Part shown: positions 1-11,509 of the stretch, piece after piece
Layout: each line of letters begins with the position of its first letter
Position numbering within the stretch: position 1 is the stretch's first letter
Source of the DNA: AC-32 sp963755635
GTDB lineage: Bacteria; Actinomycetota; Thermoleophilia; Gaiellales; Gaiellaceae
Assembly (NCBI GenBank): GCA_963755635.1
Contig: CAVWKS010000010.1
Location: forward strand, 372,001-436,000
Direction: 5' to 3'
DNA: 64,000 nucleotides
Position numbers and translations under genes: made by a program
Notes under the pieces: generated by a model
What the model saw: only the letters and a program-made list of their open reading frames with translations
What the model was told of the DNA's origin: nothing
Databases searched by the model: none

Positions 1-2110
<2,110 letters not shown>

Positions 2111-2114
<4 letters not shown>

Positions 2115-2554
2115 CGGCGGCCTCCGATCGTGATGGTCACCCGCGCGCGCGGCTCCGTCTTCGGCTGCTCGGCGATCGGCAGCTCGACAACGAGCAGGCC
2201 CTTCTCGTAGCGCGCGGTCGCCGCGGCGGTGTCGACCGGCTCCGCGAGCGAGATCCGGCGCTGGAAGGCTCCGTATTCGAGCTCCATCTGCTGGTAGCGC
2301 CCGCTCAGCGGGGGCCGGCAGCGCTCGCCGGCGACGACGAGCACGCGGTCGGCCGCGACCACGCGAATCGACGCGGGGTCGACGCCGGGCAGCTCCACGA
2401 TCACGTGCAGCGCAGGCGGGTCGTCGCTGCGGATGCAGTCGACGTTGGGGCGGAAGCCGCGGCGGCCCGCGACGAAGCGCGGGACCTGCCAGAGGTCGTC
2501 CACGAGCTCCTTGATCTCGTCGTGCAACCGGTCGATGTCGTCTCTCTTTCGCAT
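2111..2554 (-). CDS. Hsp20/alpha-crystallin small heat-shock protein
   Basis: This 147-residue protein is a small heat-shock chaperone that binds unfolding proteins without ATP. An N-terminal helical segment is followed by an alpha-crystallin domain (about residues 40-138) with the typical VELPGVDPASIRV start and the GLLVVELPI strand near the end. It is the first gene of a two-gene operon with lon: its TGA overlaps the lon GTG (GTGA). Chaperone and protease are therefore probably made together under proteotoxic stress. No clear CIRCE or HAIR heat-shock operator is visible in the upstream 90 bases. Confidence 0.92.
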
Positions 2555-2579
2555 GTGCCTGTTGAACGTACCGAAGCGC

Positions 2580-2623
2580 TTGACAGCTTCGGGCCTCCTG
2601 GTAAGTTAGCAACCGCTAGCTTA
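2580..2623 (+). promoter_or_regulatory. Putative promoter with overlapping palindromic operator
   Basis: A perfect -35 TTGACA (2580-2585) is followed after 16 bases by TAAGTT (2602-2607). The -10-like box lies inside an inverted repeat, TAAGTTAGC-aacc-GCTAGCTTA (2602-2623, 8 of 9 arm positions pair). It sits about 30 bases before the MMPL exporter start. Such palindromes over the -10 are typical operators for TetR or MarR repressors, but no such regulator gene is in the window. Promoter and operator roles are inferred. Confidence 0.5.
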
Positions 2624-2651
2624 GCGCCGACTAACTATTGGAGGGCGATCT

Positions 2652-4823
2652 TTGGAACGCTGGACGAGGCTGATGGTACGGAACCGCTGGCTGGTGGCGG
2701 GGATCTGGCTCGTCGTGCTCCTCGCAGGCGGCTATTCCAGCGGCAAGCTCTCGAGTCTCCTCTCGAACACGTTCACGATGCCGGGCACCGACTCCGAGCG
2801 GGCCCGGACGATTCTCCAGCAGCACTACGGCGACCGCAGCGACGGCGCCTTCACGGTCGTCTTCCGCGTGCGCGACTCCGCCGACCCGCAGCTGCGCGCC
2901 CGTCTGCAGGCGTCGCTCGCACGCGCCGCGAAGGTCGTGCCGACCGGCGAGCCGCGACCGCTGGTGGCCGGCGGCGAGCACGTCCTCTACGGCGACATCG
3001 TCTCGACGCTCAGCATCGCCGACGCGAAGGGGTACGCGGACAAGGTCCTCCACGCCCTCCCGCGCGGTCCCGGGATCACGCCCTACGTGACCGGCCAGGC
3101 CGCGATCCAGCACGACCTCGACCCGATCTTCAACCAGGACCTGCGCAAGGGCGAGTTCCTGATCGCGATCCCGATCGCGCTGGTGATCCTGCTGCTCGTC
3201 TTCGGGTTGTCGTGGTCGGTGACGATCCCGCTGATCTTCGCGGCCTGCACGATCATGGGCACCCTCGGCGCGGTCTACTTCTTCGCCCACTACGTGACGA
3301 TGGCGACCTACGTCACGAACCTCGTCCAGCTGATCGGGCTCGGGATCGCGATCGACTACTCCTTGCTGATCGTCTACCGCTTCCGCGAAGAGCTGGACCG
3401 GAGCGACTCGAAGGACGACGCGATCGTGCGCACGATGGAGACCGCGGGCCGCGCGGTCGTCTTCTCCGGCGCGACGGTCGCGATCGGGCTCGCGCTGCTG
3501 CTCTTCATGCCCTCGCCGTTCATGCGCTCGATGGGGATCGGCGGGTTCCTGATCCCGCTCGTCTCGATCGCCGCGGCCTGACGCTGCAGCCGGCGCTGCT
3601 CTCGCTCTACGGCCGGCGCGGCGTGCGGCGGGCCTCGATCTTCCGGCGCGCCGGCGATGCGCCGCGGCGCGGGTTCTGGGAGCGCCTCTCGGCTTCGATC
3701 ATGCACCGCCCGGCCGCCTTTCTCGTCGGCGGCATGGCGCTGCTCGATCGCCGCCGGGATTCCGGTCTTCTGGCTGAAGCTGACGCCGGGCTCGGCCGAG
3801 GGCATCCCGAAGCACCCCCAGGCCGTGCAGGGCTTCGAGATCCTCAAGTCGGCGGTAGGCGCCGGCGCGCTCTCGCCGACGCAGATCGTGATCGACTCGG
3901 GCCGGGCCGGCGGTGTCACAGCTCCAGCGATTCAGGAATCGATCAAGCGGATGATCGTGAAGATCCGGCGCGATCCGGAGGTGCGCTTCGTCCGCTACGC
4001 GCCGAGGCGGCCCTGGCTGGACCCGAGCGGCCGTTATGCGCAGGTTGTCGCCGCGGGCGTGCACGAGTACGGCGACGGGGCGGCGCAGCGCTTCGTCCAC
4101 CGGCTGCGTGACGACATCATTCCGGCCGCGAGCTGGCCGGCCGGCGTGCGCGTGCTCGCCGGGGGCGGCCCGCCGCAGGGCGTCGACTTCATCGACCGCT
4201 CCTACGCGGTCTTCCCGTGGCTCGTGCTCGGTGTGCTCGTGCTGACGTACCTGCTCCTGCTGCGCGCCTTCCGCTCGCTGCTGCTGCCGCTGAAGGCGGT
4301 GCTGCTGAACCTGCTCTCGGTGGGCGCGGCGTACGGGGCGCTCGTCGTGGTCTTCAAGTGGGGGCTCGGCAAGAACGCCTGGGGGCTGTACGAGTTCCCG
4401 CAGGTCGAGGCCTGGATCCCGATCTTCCTGTTCGCGATGCTGTTCGGGCTCTCGATGGACTACGAGGTCTTCCTGGTCTCGCGCATGCGCGAAGCGTGGG
4501 ACGAGACGAGGGACAACGTGCGCGCGGTCGGGCTCGGTCTGGAGCGGACGGGCCGGATCATCACCGCCGCGGCGATCGTGATGGTGGCCGCGTTCTCGGG
4601 CTTCATCGCGGGCCGCATCGTCGGCCTGCAGGAGTTCGGCTTCGGCCTGGCGATCGCGATCTTCGTCGACGCGACGATCGTCCGTGCCCTGCTCGTCCCG
4701 TCGCTGATGGCGATCTTCGGCCGCTGGAACTGGTGGCTCCCGAGCGGCGTCGCGCACGTGATGCGCGTGAAGCCCTCGCCCCTCGAAGGCCCGAAGCCCG
4801 CGCTTCGCCCTGCCGGTCGCTAA
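2652..4823 (+). pseudogene. MMPL/RND-family membrane transporter, two frameshifts
   Basis: The protein would be a roughly 720-residue MMPL-type exporter (lipid or drug export, cytoplasmic membrane), with two sets of transmembrane helices around soluble loops. Translation starts at TTG 2652 behind GGAGGG. Frame 1 runs through GLGIAIDYSLLIVYRFREE to SIAAA and stops at 3581. Homology continues in the next frame (LTLQPALLSLYGRRG), then returns to a third segment from about 3740 (IAAGIPVFWLKLTPG) to 4823, including the second conserved motif FGLSMDYEVFLVSRMREAW. Both breaks are explained by one missing base each (near 3577 and 3742). Either the gene is newly broken or the sequence has indel errors; the conserved residues on both sides favour the latter. 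Confidence 0.85.
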
Positions 4824-4836
4824 TACAGTCTCGCCA

Positions 4837-5607
4837 GTGGCGAACGGGTTGAAAGGCGTGATCCTGGCCGGCGGGACCGGCTCGCGGCTGCATCCGCTCA
4901 CGCAGATCACGAACAAGCACCTGCTGCCGGTGTACGACCGGCCGATGGTGAACTGGGCGATCGAGGCGCTCGTCAAGGCCGGCGTGACCGAGCTGATGCT
5001 CGTCACGGGCGGGACGCACGCCGGCGAGTTCTTCCGGCTGCTCGGCAACGGGCACGAGTACGGGATCGACCGGCTCTTCTACGCGTACCAGGACAAGCCG
5101 GGCGGGATCGCGGAGGCGCTCGGTCTCGCGGAGCGGTTCGGACGCGGCGACCGGATCGTCGTGATGCTCGCCGACAACGTGGTCGAGCGCTCGCTCGCGC
5201 CCGCGGTCGAGAACTTCCGCGCCCAGGAGCGCGGCGGCCGCATCCTGCTCGCCAAGCTCGACGAGCCGGAGCACCTGCGCCACCTCGGCGTGGCCGAGCT
5301 CGACGGCGACCGCGTCACGAACATCGTCGAGAAGCCGGCCGACCCGCCCAGCGAGTACGCCGTCACCGGGATCTACTTCTACGACGAGCAGGTCTGGGAC
5401 GTCATCCCGACGCTGGAGCCGTCCGGCCGCGGCGAGCTCGAGATCACGGACGTGAACAACTGGTACGTCGGCGAGGGCCAGATGGAGTACGACGTGCTCG
5501 ACGGCTTCTGGGGCGACGCGGGCGAGTCGATCGACGCCTACTACGAGGTGAACGACTTCGTGCGGGCGAACGGCGCCAACAAGGAATGGTCGACGGCGTC
5601 CGGGTAA
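4837..5607 (+). CDS. rmlA: Glucose-1-phosphate thymidylyltransferase
   Basis: This 256-residue enzyme makes dTDP-glucose from dTTP and glucose-1-phosphate, the first step to dTDP-rhamnose. The nucleotide-binding motif LAGGTGSRLHPLT is at residues 10-22, followed by NKHLLPVYDRPM and the conserved NIVEKP segment. It is somewhat shorter than the 290-residue RmlA type, as in the StrD-like branch. The GTG start lies 13 bases after the MMPL stop; the 3' end overlaps rmlC by 22 bases. It leads an rmlA-rmlC-rmlD operon; rmlB lies close by on the other strand. Confidence 0.93.
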   Translation: MANGLKGVILAGGTGSRLHPLTQITNKHLLPVYDRPMVNWAIEALVKAGVTELMLVTGGTHAGEFFRLLGNGHEYGIDRLFYAYQDKPGGIAEALGLAERFGRGDRIVVMLADNVVERSLAPAVENFRAQERGGRILLAKLDEPEHLRHLGVAELDGDRVTNIVEKPADPPSEYAVTGIYFYDEQVWDVIPTLEPSGRGELEITDVNNWYVGEGQMEYDVLDGFWGDAGESIDAYYEVNDFVRANGANKEWSTASG

Positions 5608-6047
5608 TACCGCTCCGCCGCTTCGAGGACGAGCGCGGCTGGTTCATGGAGCTGATGCGCGCCTCGCAGCTGCCGCTGCCGGTGCGCCAGTCGAACCTGG
5701 TCTTCTCGCGCAAAGGCGTGATCCGCGGCCTCCACTACCACGAGCGCGGCCAGAGCGACCTCTTCTGCTGTGTGCAGGGGATGGTGCGGGTCGTCGTGCT
5801 CGACCGCGAATCCGGCGAGACGTTCACCGAGGACATCGGCGACGACAACCCCGCCGCCGTCTTCATCCCCGGCAAGCACGCGCACGGCTACGAGGCGCTC
5901 ACGGATTGCCTCTTCCTCTACCACGTGACCGAGGAGTACGACCGCGACGACCCCGACGAGCACGAGGTCCCGTGGAACGACCCTCGCGTCGTGCACCTCT
6001 GGAGCACCGAATCGCCGATCCTCTCGGAGCGGGACGCGGTTTCCTGA
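5586..6047 (+). CDS. rmlC: dTDP-4-dehydrorhamnose 3,5-epimerase family protein
   Basis: RmlC epimerises C3 and C5 of dTDP-4-keto-6-deoxyglucose. The 153-residue cupin-fold protein has the family signature FEDERGWFMEL near the N-terminus, VIRGLHYH with the catalytic histidine around residue 50, and VFIPGKHAHGYEAL. It is shorter than the usual 180 residues, so it could be a related sugar 3,5- or 3-epimerase. It overlaps rmlA upstream and shares a 4-base CTGA overlap with rmlD downstream. Confidence 0.88.
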   Translation: MVDGVRVIPLRRFEDERGWFMELMRASQLPLPVRQSNLVFSRKGVIRGLHYHERGQSDLFCCVQGMVRVVVLDRESGETFTEDIGDDNPAAVFIPGKHAHGYEALTDCLFLYHVTEEYDRDDPDEHEVPWNDPRVVHLWSTESPILSERDAVS

Positions 6048-6815
6048 TCACCGGCGCCGGCGGCCAGCTCGGCGCCGCGCTGCAGGAGGCCTTTCCTGAG
6101 GCCGACGCGCGAACCCGCGCGGACCTCGACGTCACGCGTCCAATCCAGCTAGTAACAGACTGTTACTTGGTGCTCCATGCGGCCGCGTGGACCGACGTGG
6201 ACGGAGCCGAGGCCGATCCAGAGGGCGCTCGGCGGGTCAACGTGGACGGCACGCGGAACGTGGCCGCGCTCGGTGCGCCGGTCGTCTACTACTCGACGGA
6301 CTACGTCTTCGACGGGACGAAGCGCGAGCCGTACGTCGAGTCGGACGAGCCGAACCCGCGCTCGGTCTACGGCCGGACGAAGCTCGAGGGCGAGCGCGAG
6401 GTGCGCGAGCGGCTGGATCGTCCGCAGCTCGTGGCTATTCGGCTGGACGGGCCGAAACTTCGTCAAGACGATGCTCGAGCTCGGCCGCGAGCGCGACGAA
6501 GTGAGCGTCGTCGCCGACCAGGTCGGCTCGCCGACGTATGTCGGCCACCTCGCCGACGCGACCCGGGAGCTGCTCGAGCTGCCGCACGGTACGTGGCACG
6601 TCGCCGCCGAGGGCGAATGCTCGTGGGCCGAGTTCGCGCGCGCGATCTTCGAAGAGGCGGGCCTGGACTGCCGCGTCCGCGAGATATCAACTGAGGAGCT
6701 CGGCCGTCCCGCACCGCGGCCGGCGTATTCGGTGCTGAGAAGCGAACGCGACGGCGCGCCGCGCCTACCGCGCTGGCGCGAGGGTCTGCAGGCCTGTCTC
6801 GCACGCCTTATCTAG
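6044..6815 (+). pseudogene. rmlD: dTDP-4-dehydrorhamnose reductase, one frameshift
   Basis: RmlD reduces dTDP-4-keto-rhamnose to dTDP-rhamnose. The N-terminal Rossmann motif FLITGAGGQLGAAL, the STDYVFDG motif and the catalytic SVYGRTKLEGE (YxxxK) are in one frame; from about 6420 the family sequence IVRSSWLFGWTGRNFVKTML continues in another frame to the TAG at 6815. One indel near 6415-6422 restores a full protein of about 257 residues. No ATG, GTG or TTG sits at the expected start: the best option is CTG at 6044 overlapping the rmlC stop (CTGA); the nearest canonical in-frame start is GTG 5972, deep inside rmlC. Confidence 0.85.
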
Positions 6816-6885
6816 AGACCCGTCGAACGGCTTTGTTGATCGTCCTAAATGGGAGGGTTGGCGAAACGGGCGATAGGCTCTAGCC

Positions 6886-7098
6886 GTGAAACCGTTGCCG
6901 TGGTGGCGACGTGCCGAATTCACGCGGTGGGACAAGTGGGGTGGTCTCGTCCTTTTCGCGCTCATCGCTGAGGCCGGCATCTTGCTTGACGGCTGGCGAG
7001 GGATGTGGATCGGGTTCGGTTGCGGCGCTGTCGTCGCTGTGGCCTGGATCGAGACGCGACGTCGGCTGAGTCGTGTCGACAGGGACGCTCTGCCCTGA
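6886..7098 (+). CDS. Small two-helix membrane protein, unknown function
   Basis: This is a 70-residue open frame with a GTG start. It has a basic, tryptophan-rich N-terminus, two hydrophobic segments (about residues 20-35 and 40-56) and a basic C-terminal tail, compatible with a small integral membrane hairpin protein. It lies alone between the end of rmlD and the convergent rmlB. No family is recognised; it might be a chance frame, but the membrane pattern and charge distribution argue for a real gene. Confidence 0.45.
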   Translation: MKPLPWWRRAEFTRWDKWGGLVLFALIAEAGILLDGWRGMWIGFGCGAVVAVAWIETRRRLSRVDRDALP

Positions 7099-7269
7099 CC
7101 GCACGATTCTGTGCTAGCGACCCCGCGCGGTGTTTCAAGCTCCGGCTGGCCGCCGGAGCCGGGCTTTGCCCGGCGGGAGGCACACAACGACAAGACCTTT
7201 GGCCCACATGTACAGCGGCCGGCATGTTGAGCGCCGCGAGCTCGTGAAGCCTTACGAAAGGAGGGGGCT

Positions 7270-7295
7270 CACGGGGAACCAGGGGTTCCCCCGTG
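7270..7295 (-). terminator. Hairpin downstream of rmlB
   Basis: CACGGGGAACC (7270-7280) pairs with GGTTCCCCCGTG (7284-7295, one bulged base) only a few bases past the rmlB stop at 7299. The stem is long and GC-rich but no T-run follows in the rmlB direction, so an intrinsic or factor-assisted terminator is likely rather than proven. Confidence 0.45.
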
Positions 7296-7298
7296 CTA

Positions 7299-8285
7299 CT
7301 AGCGCCAGGCCGCCTCGTCGACCGGCGCGCGATCCCGCAAAGGCTCCCACCAGTCGCGGTTGTCGGCGTACCAGCGAACGGTTTCCGCGATCCCCTGGTC
7401 CCAGCCGATTTCCTCCGACCAGCCGAGCGCGCGGATCTTCGACGAGTCGAGCAGGTAGCGCCGGTCGTGGCCGGGGCGGTCGGGGACGATCGTCTTCAGC
7501 GACGCGTCCTTGCCGGTCAGCTCGAGCACGGCGTCGGCGATCTCCTCGATCGAGCGCTCGACACCCGAGCCGACGTTGTACGTCTCGCCGGGCTCGCCCT
7601 GCTCGAGCACGAGCTCGATCGCGCGGCAGTGGTCGCGGACGTGCAGCCACTCGCGCTTGTTCTGGGTCGACGCGTACAACGGCAGCGGCTGGTCGTCCAA
7701 CGCGTGCGTGGTGAAGAGCGGGATCACCTTCTCCGGGAACTGGAACGGCCCGTAGTTGTTCGAGCAGTTGGTGATCGTCGCGGGCAACTCGAAGGTCTCG
7801 AAATAGGAGCGGACGTAGTGGTCGGCCGACGCCTTCGACGCGTTGTACGGCGTGCGTGGGCGATAGGGCGACTCCTCCGAGAACGACTCGTCCGAGTCGA
7901 GCGCGAGGTCGCCGTAGACCTCGCACGTCGAGATGTGGTGGAACCGCGCGACACCCTGGCGCCGCGAGGCTTCGAGCAGCTGCTGCGTCCCGAGCACGTT
8001 CGTCCGCGCGAAGAGCGCCGGGTCCTGCACCGCCAGCGAATTGTGGGACTCGGCCGCGAAGTTGACGACGACGTCGAGGTCGTGCTCGCCCAGCGTCTGC
8101 TCGGCGAGCTCGAGGTCGGCGATGTCGCCCTGCACGAAGGGAACGCCCTCCGGGACGTTCTCCCGCACGCCCGCGTAGGTGAGCAGGTCGTAGGCGACGA
8201 CGTGGTCGTCCGGCCGCTGCTCCAGCCAGTAGCGGACGAAGTTCGAGCCGATGAAGCCGGCCGCGCCGGTGACGAGAAGCCGCAT
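7299..8285 (-). CDS. rmlB: dTDP-glucose 4,6-dehydratase
   Basis: This 328-residue extended SDR converts dTDP-glucose to dTDP-4-keto-6-deoxyglucose. It has the NAD motif VTGAAGFIGSN at the N-terminus, NFAAESHN, the catalytic YNASK, and the substrate segment NCSNNYGPFQFPEKVIPLF. Oddly, the usual catalytic STDEVYG motif reads STCEVYG, with cysteine in place of the general-acid aspartate. It follows the kinase gene by 22 bases on the same strand and faces rmlA-C-D, completing the dTDP-rhamnose pathway. Confidence 0.92.
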   Translation of the reverse strand: MRLLVTGAAGFIGSNFVRYWLEQRPDDHVVAYDLLTYAGVRENVPEGVPFVQGDIADLELAEQTLGEHDLDVVVNFAAESHNSLAVQDPALFARTNVLGTQQLLEASRRQGVARFHHISTCEVYGDLALDSDESFSEESPYRPRTPYNASKASADHYVRSYFETFELPATITNCSNNYGPFQFPEKVIPLFTTHALDDQPLPLYASTQNKREWLHVRDHCRAIELVLEQGEPGETYNVGSGVERSIEEIADAVLELTGKDASLKTIVPDRPGHDRRYLLDSSKIRALGWSEEIGWDQGIAETVRWYADNRDWWEPLRDRAPVDEAAWR

Positions 8286-8307
8286 CGGTGCGGAGTCTAC
8301 GGAGTGC

Positions 8308-9681
8308 TCAGCAGCGCTCGGCTCGCCTGAGCACGTTGCCGGGCTCTGGGCGGCTCGGCTCGAGCTGCTCGGCGCGCCTCAGGTAGGGCACCGCTTCCCG
8401 GCAGCGCCCGAGCTTGTAGAGCGTGTAGCCCAGGTTGTAGTTCGCATAGCCCTCGTACGGATCCGAGGGGCCGGTCCCGCGGAGCGCCTGCACGGCCTGC
8501 TGCAGAGGCGTGAGCGCGGCCGCATAGTTGCCCTGCTGCATCAGCGAGTAGCCGCGGTCGTTGAGCGCGTGGCCGCTGCCCCTCACAGGGGCCGGCGGAG
8601 GCGGGGGAGGCGGAGCGGGCGGCGGCGGTGCCTGCTGCGTGACCGTCTGCCGGATCGTCGTCGTCCCGCCGGGGCCGGCAACCGTCCGCGTGATCACGTG
8701 CCGGGACGGTCCGTCGCCGCCGGAGATCAGCGCCGCGACCCCGGCTCCGATGCCCGCCGCGAGGATGAGTAGCGCGACCGGCACGACGAACCTCAGCGCC
8801 GAGCCTCGCTGCACTCGCGGCGGGGTCGGCGCGAACTGCGCGGTCGTCCCCGCTCCGTCGTGGAGCGCGTTCCGCAGCTCTGCGACGAACTCGCGCGCGG
8901 AGCGGTAGCGGGCCTGCGGGTCTTTCGCGAGCGCGCGCTGGAAGACGGCGTCCATCGCCCAGGGCAGGTTCTTGCAACGCTCGGCGATCGAGGGCACAGG
9001 CGCGTTGACGTGCGCCGCGGCCTCCGCGGTCGGCGAATCGCGCTCGAACGGACGGTGTCCGCTGAGCAGCTCGTACGCGACGACGGCAAGCGCGTAGCGG
9101 TCGCTCGCCGGGCCCGAACGATGGCCGGCCGCCTGCTCCGGGGCGAGGTAGCCCGCCGTCCCGAGCACGGTGCCGGTGAGGGTCAGCGAGTCGAGCCCGG
9201 CCGCGCTGGCGATGCCGAAATCCGCCACGCGAACCTCGCCGCGGTCGTTCAGGAGCAGGTTCGCCGGCTTGACGTCGCGGTGGACGATCCCGTGCCGGTG
9301 CGCGGCGTCCAGCGTCGCCGCAGCTTGCCCGAGCCAGTCGAGCGCCCGCCCCGGAGGCTGAGCGCCTTCCCGCCGCAGCCGCTGCTCGAGCGAGCCTCCG
9401 CCCAGATGCTCCATGACGATGAAGGGGCGGTCGTTCCACTCGCCGACGTCGAAGATCGTCACCGCGCCCGGCTCGGCGGAAAGCTGCGCAGCAGCGAGCC
9501 CTTCCCGCTGGAAGCGCTCCCTGATCCCGAAATCGGCCGCGTAGCGGTCCGCGAGCACTTTGACCGCCACCTTGCGCCCGAGAACCGCGTCGGTCGCTTC
9601 GAAGATGTCGCCCATCGCACCGCGTCCGATCAGGCGCGGAGAGCCGTAGCGAGGCGGCAGCACCTGCGTCTCCACAACCAC
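8308..9681 (-). CDS. PknB-type Ser/Thr protein kinase with TPR C-terminus
   Basis: This 457-residue membrane kinase has an N-terminal kinase domain (residues 12-270) with glycine loop IGRGAMGDIFEA, catalytic lysine at about K41, HRDVKPANLLL, DFGIA and the GTAGYLAPEQ activation-segment end. A single transmembrane helix (about 292-313) is followed by a proline-rich linker and an extracytoplasmic TPR-like region (about 370-455) in place of PASTA repeats. The TPR sensor could bind protein partners at the cell envelope. It precedes rmlB on the same strand by 22 bases, suggesting co-transcription with rhamnose synthesis. The start is one of several nearby GTG codons. Confidence 0.93.
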   Translation of the reverse strand: MVVETQVLPPRYGSPRLIGRGAMGDIFEATDAVLGRKVAVKVLADRYAADFGIRERFQREGLAAAQLSAEPGAVTIFDVGEWNDRPFIVMEHLGGGSLEQRLRREGAQPPGRALDWLGQAAATLDAAHRHGIVHRDVKPANLLLNDRGEVRVADFGIASAAGLDSLTLTGTVLGTAGYLAPEQAAGHRSGPASDRYALAVVAYELLSGHRPFERDSPTAEAAAHVNAPVPSIAERCKNLPWAMDAVFQRALAKDPQARYRSAREFVAELRNALHDGAGTTAQFAPTPPRVQRGSALRFVVPVALLILAAGIGAGVAALISGGDGPSRHVITRTVAGPGGTTTIRQTVTQQAPPPPAPPPPPPPAPVRGSGHALNDRGYSLMQQGNYAAALTPLQQAVQALRGTGPSDPYEGYANYNLGYTLYKLGRCREAVPYLRRAEQLEPSRPEPGNVLRRAERC

Positions 9682-9777
9682 TGCGATGCGGGTTCCCCCC
9701 TCTCAGACAGCGCGAAACAGAAGGAAAGGAGGTTGTAAGGAAGGCCGAATGCAGCAGAAAGGTGCGCTACGCTCCTT

Positions 9778-9829
9778 TTCTCTGGCTTGCGGCCGATCCT
9801 GAGTTCTCTGGCTTGCGGCCGGTCTTGAG
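9778..9829 (+). repeat. Tandem duplication of a 26-bp unit
   Basis: Two adjacent 26-base units start TTCTCTGGCTTGCGGCCG (9778-9803 and 9804-9829) and differ at only two positions (ATCC versus GTCT near the end). The pair sits about 30 bases upstream of the SpoIID/LytB start, in the divergent intergenic region with the kinase gene. It could be a paired regulator site or a replication slip. Confidence 0.7.
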
Positions 9830-9859
9830 GATTCGCCCGCGTCGCCGACACTCAGGCTG

Positions 9860-11509
9860 ATGGTCACGAAACTCGCAGCAATCGCTCTCGCCGCCCTCGG
9901 GCTCGCCGGTGCGCCCCAGGGGCATGCAACCTTGCGCGGCTACGCGCACGCGGCGCGCACCGCACATTCGGCGGGCAAGCAAGCCCTGCCGGCCATTTTC
10001 GTGGTCGGACACGGCTGGGGTCACGGGGTCGGCATGGCGCAGTACGGGGCCTACGGCTACGCGCTGCACGGCTGGACGTCGACGGAAATCGTCGAGCACT
10101 ACTTCCCGGGGACCACCCTCGGCGATGCGCAGCTCAAGCGTGTGCGCGTGCTCCTGGCGCCGAGCGCGCGAACGGTGGCGATCTCGTCCACCTCGCCATT
10201 CACCCTGCTCGACGGCGCCGGCAAGAAGCACCCGCTGGCGCCCGGCTCGTACTCCTTCGGGCGCAACCTCAAGCTGAAGCTCAAGCCGGCCGGGAAGCCG
10301 CGGGCGCTCAAGCCGCCGCTCGTCTTCGTGCCCGGCGCGACGCCGCTTGCGCTCGGCGGTCGCGGGTACCGCGGCTCGCTGCGCGTGAAGCCGGCAGGCG
10401 CGCGCCTGCAGGTCGTCAACGTCGTCCCGCTCGACCAGTACCTGCGCGGCGTCGTCCCGTCGGAGATGCCGCAGCGCTGGCCGGCCGAGGCCCTCGCGGC
10501 GCAGGCGATCGTCGCGCGCACCTACGCGCTCGCGCACCTGCACGGGGGCGATTTCGACCTTTACTCAGACACGCGCAGCCAGGTCTACGGCGGGATCGCC
10601 GCCGAGGCGGCGAGCAGCGACCAGGCCGTCGCCGACACGGCGGGCAAGGTCGTCCTCTACGAGGACCAGATCGCCGACACGTTCTTCTTCTCCAGCTCCG
10701 GCGGTCGCACCGCGAACGTGCAGGACGTCTGGGCCGGCTCGCCGCCGGTGCCGTACCTGATCTCGGTCCCCGATCCCTACGACACGCTCTCGCCCTACCA
10801 CGACTGGGGCCCGCTCCGCTTTGGGCCCTCCAAGCTCGCGAAGCGCTTTCGCGTGCCGGGACGGATCGTCGACTTCAGCGCGAACGTCGCCTCCTCGGGC
10901 CGCGTCCGGAGCCTGACGTTGATCGGCTCGCGCGGGCAGCGCACCGTCACCGGCGCGGCCGTGCGCGCTGCTCTCGGGCTTCGGTCGACCTGGTTCCGGC
11001 TCGGCCTGCTCAGCCTGGCCGCGCCGAACGGCAGCGTTGTCTACGGCTCCCAGGGGCAGCTGACCGGCGTGGCTCGGGGAACGTCCCGCGTCACCCTCGA
11101 AGAGCGCCCGTACGGCGGCTCCTGGAAGAGCACCGGCCGGGTGACGGTGACGAACGGTGCCGTCTCGGTCACGGTCAGGCCGAACGTCACGACGGACTAC
11201 CGCTTGCAGAGCGGCGGCTTCCGCAGCGGCGTCGTGCGTCTCTCCGTGGCTCCGCTCGTCGAGCTGAACGCCGGTTCCGACGGTGTCACCGTCAACGGCC
11301 AGGAACGGCCCATCTTCTCCGGCTCGGCCGTCCAGGTGCAGCGGCTCGACGGCTCCAGCTGGGTTACCGTCGCTACCACCACGACCGACGCAAACGGATC
11401 CTACGCAGCGGCGCTCGACCTCAGGCCGGGCAGCTACCGCGCGCGGGTGACCGTCGGCCGCGGCTTCGTGGCCGGTATCTCGCGGACGCTGGTGGTGGTC
11501 GCCCCGTGA
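9860..11509 (+). CDS. Secreted SpoIID/LytB domain protein
   Basis: This 549-residue protein has an N-terminal signal sequence (first about 24 residues), the GHGWGHGVGMAQYGAYGYA motif (residues 50-68) and the SpoIID core LDQYLRGVVPSEMPQRWPAE with ARTYAL following. SpoIID proteins cleave peptidoglycan glycan strands lacking stem peptides; LytB relatives modulate wall hydrolases. Residues after about 400 look like beta-sandwich repeats that could bind wall polymers. Its TGA overlaps the start of the subtilase gene by 4 bases, so the two secreted proteins are made together. The ATG start is supported by the signal peptide; no strong ribosome site is seen. Confidence 0.9.
   Translation: MVTKLAAIALAALGLAGAPQGHATLRGYAHAARTAHSAGKQALPAIFVVGHGWGHGVGMAQYGAYGYALHGWTSTEIVEHYFPGTTLGDAQLKRVRVLLAPSARTVAISSTSPFTLLDGAGKKHPLAPGSYSFGRNLKLKLKPAGKPRALKPPLVFVPGATPLALGGRGYRGSLRVKPAGARLQVVNVVPLDQYLRGVVPSEMPQRWPAEALAAQAIVARTYALAHLHGGDFDLYSDTRSQVYGGIAAEAASSDQAVADTAGKVVLYEDQIADTFFFSSSGGRTANVQDVWAGSPPVPYLISVPDPYDTLSPYHDWGPLRFGPSKLAKRFRVPGRIVDFSANVASSGRVRSLTLIGSRGQRTVTGAAVRAALGLRSTWFRLGLLSLAAPNGSVVYGSQGQLTGVARGTSRVTLEERPYGGSWKSTGRVTVTNGAVSVTVRPNVTTDYRLQSGGFRSGVVRLSVAPLVELNAGSDGVTVNGQERPIFSGSAVQVQRLDGSSWVTVATTTTDANGSYAAALDLRPGSYRARVTVGRGFVAGISRTLVVVAP

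Noticed and set aside
9682..9859. c-di-AMP (ydaO-type) riboswitch before the wall-hydrolase-like gene
   Set aside because: The conserved core of that riboswitch is absent; only the 26-bp tandem repeat is present.
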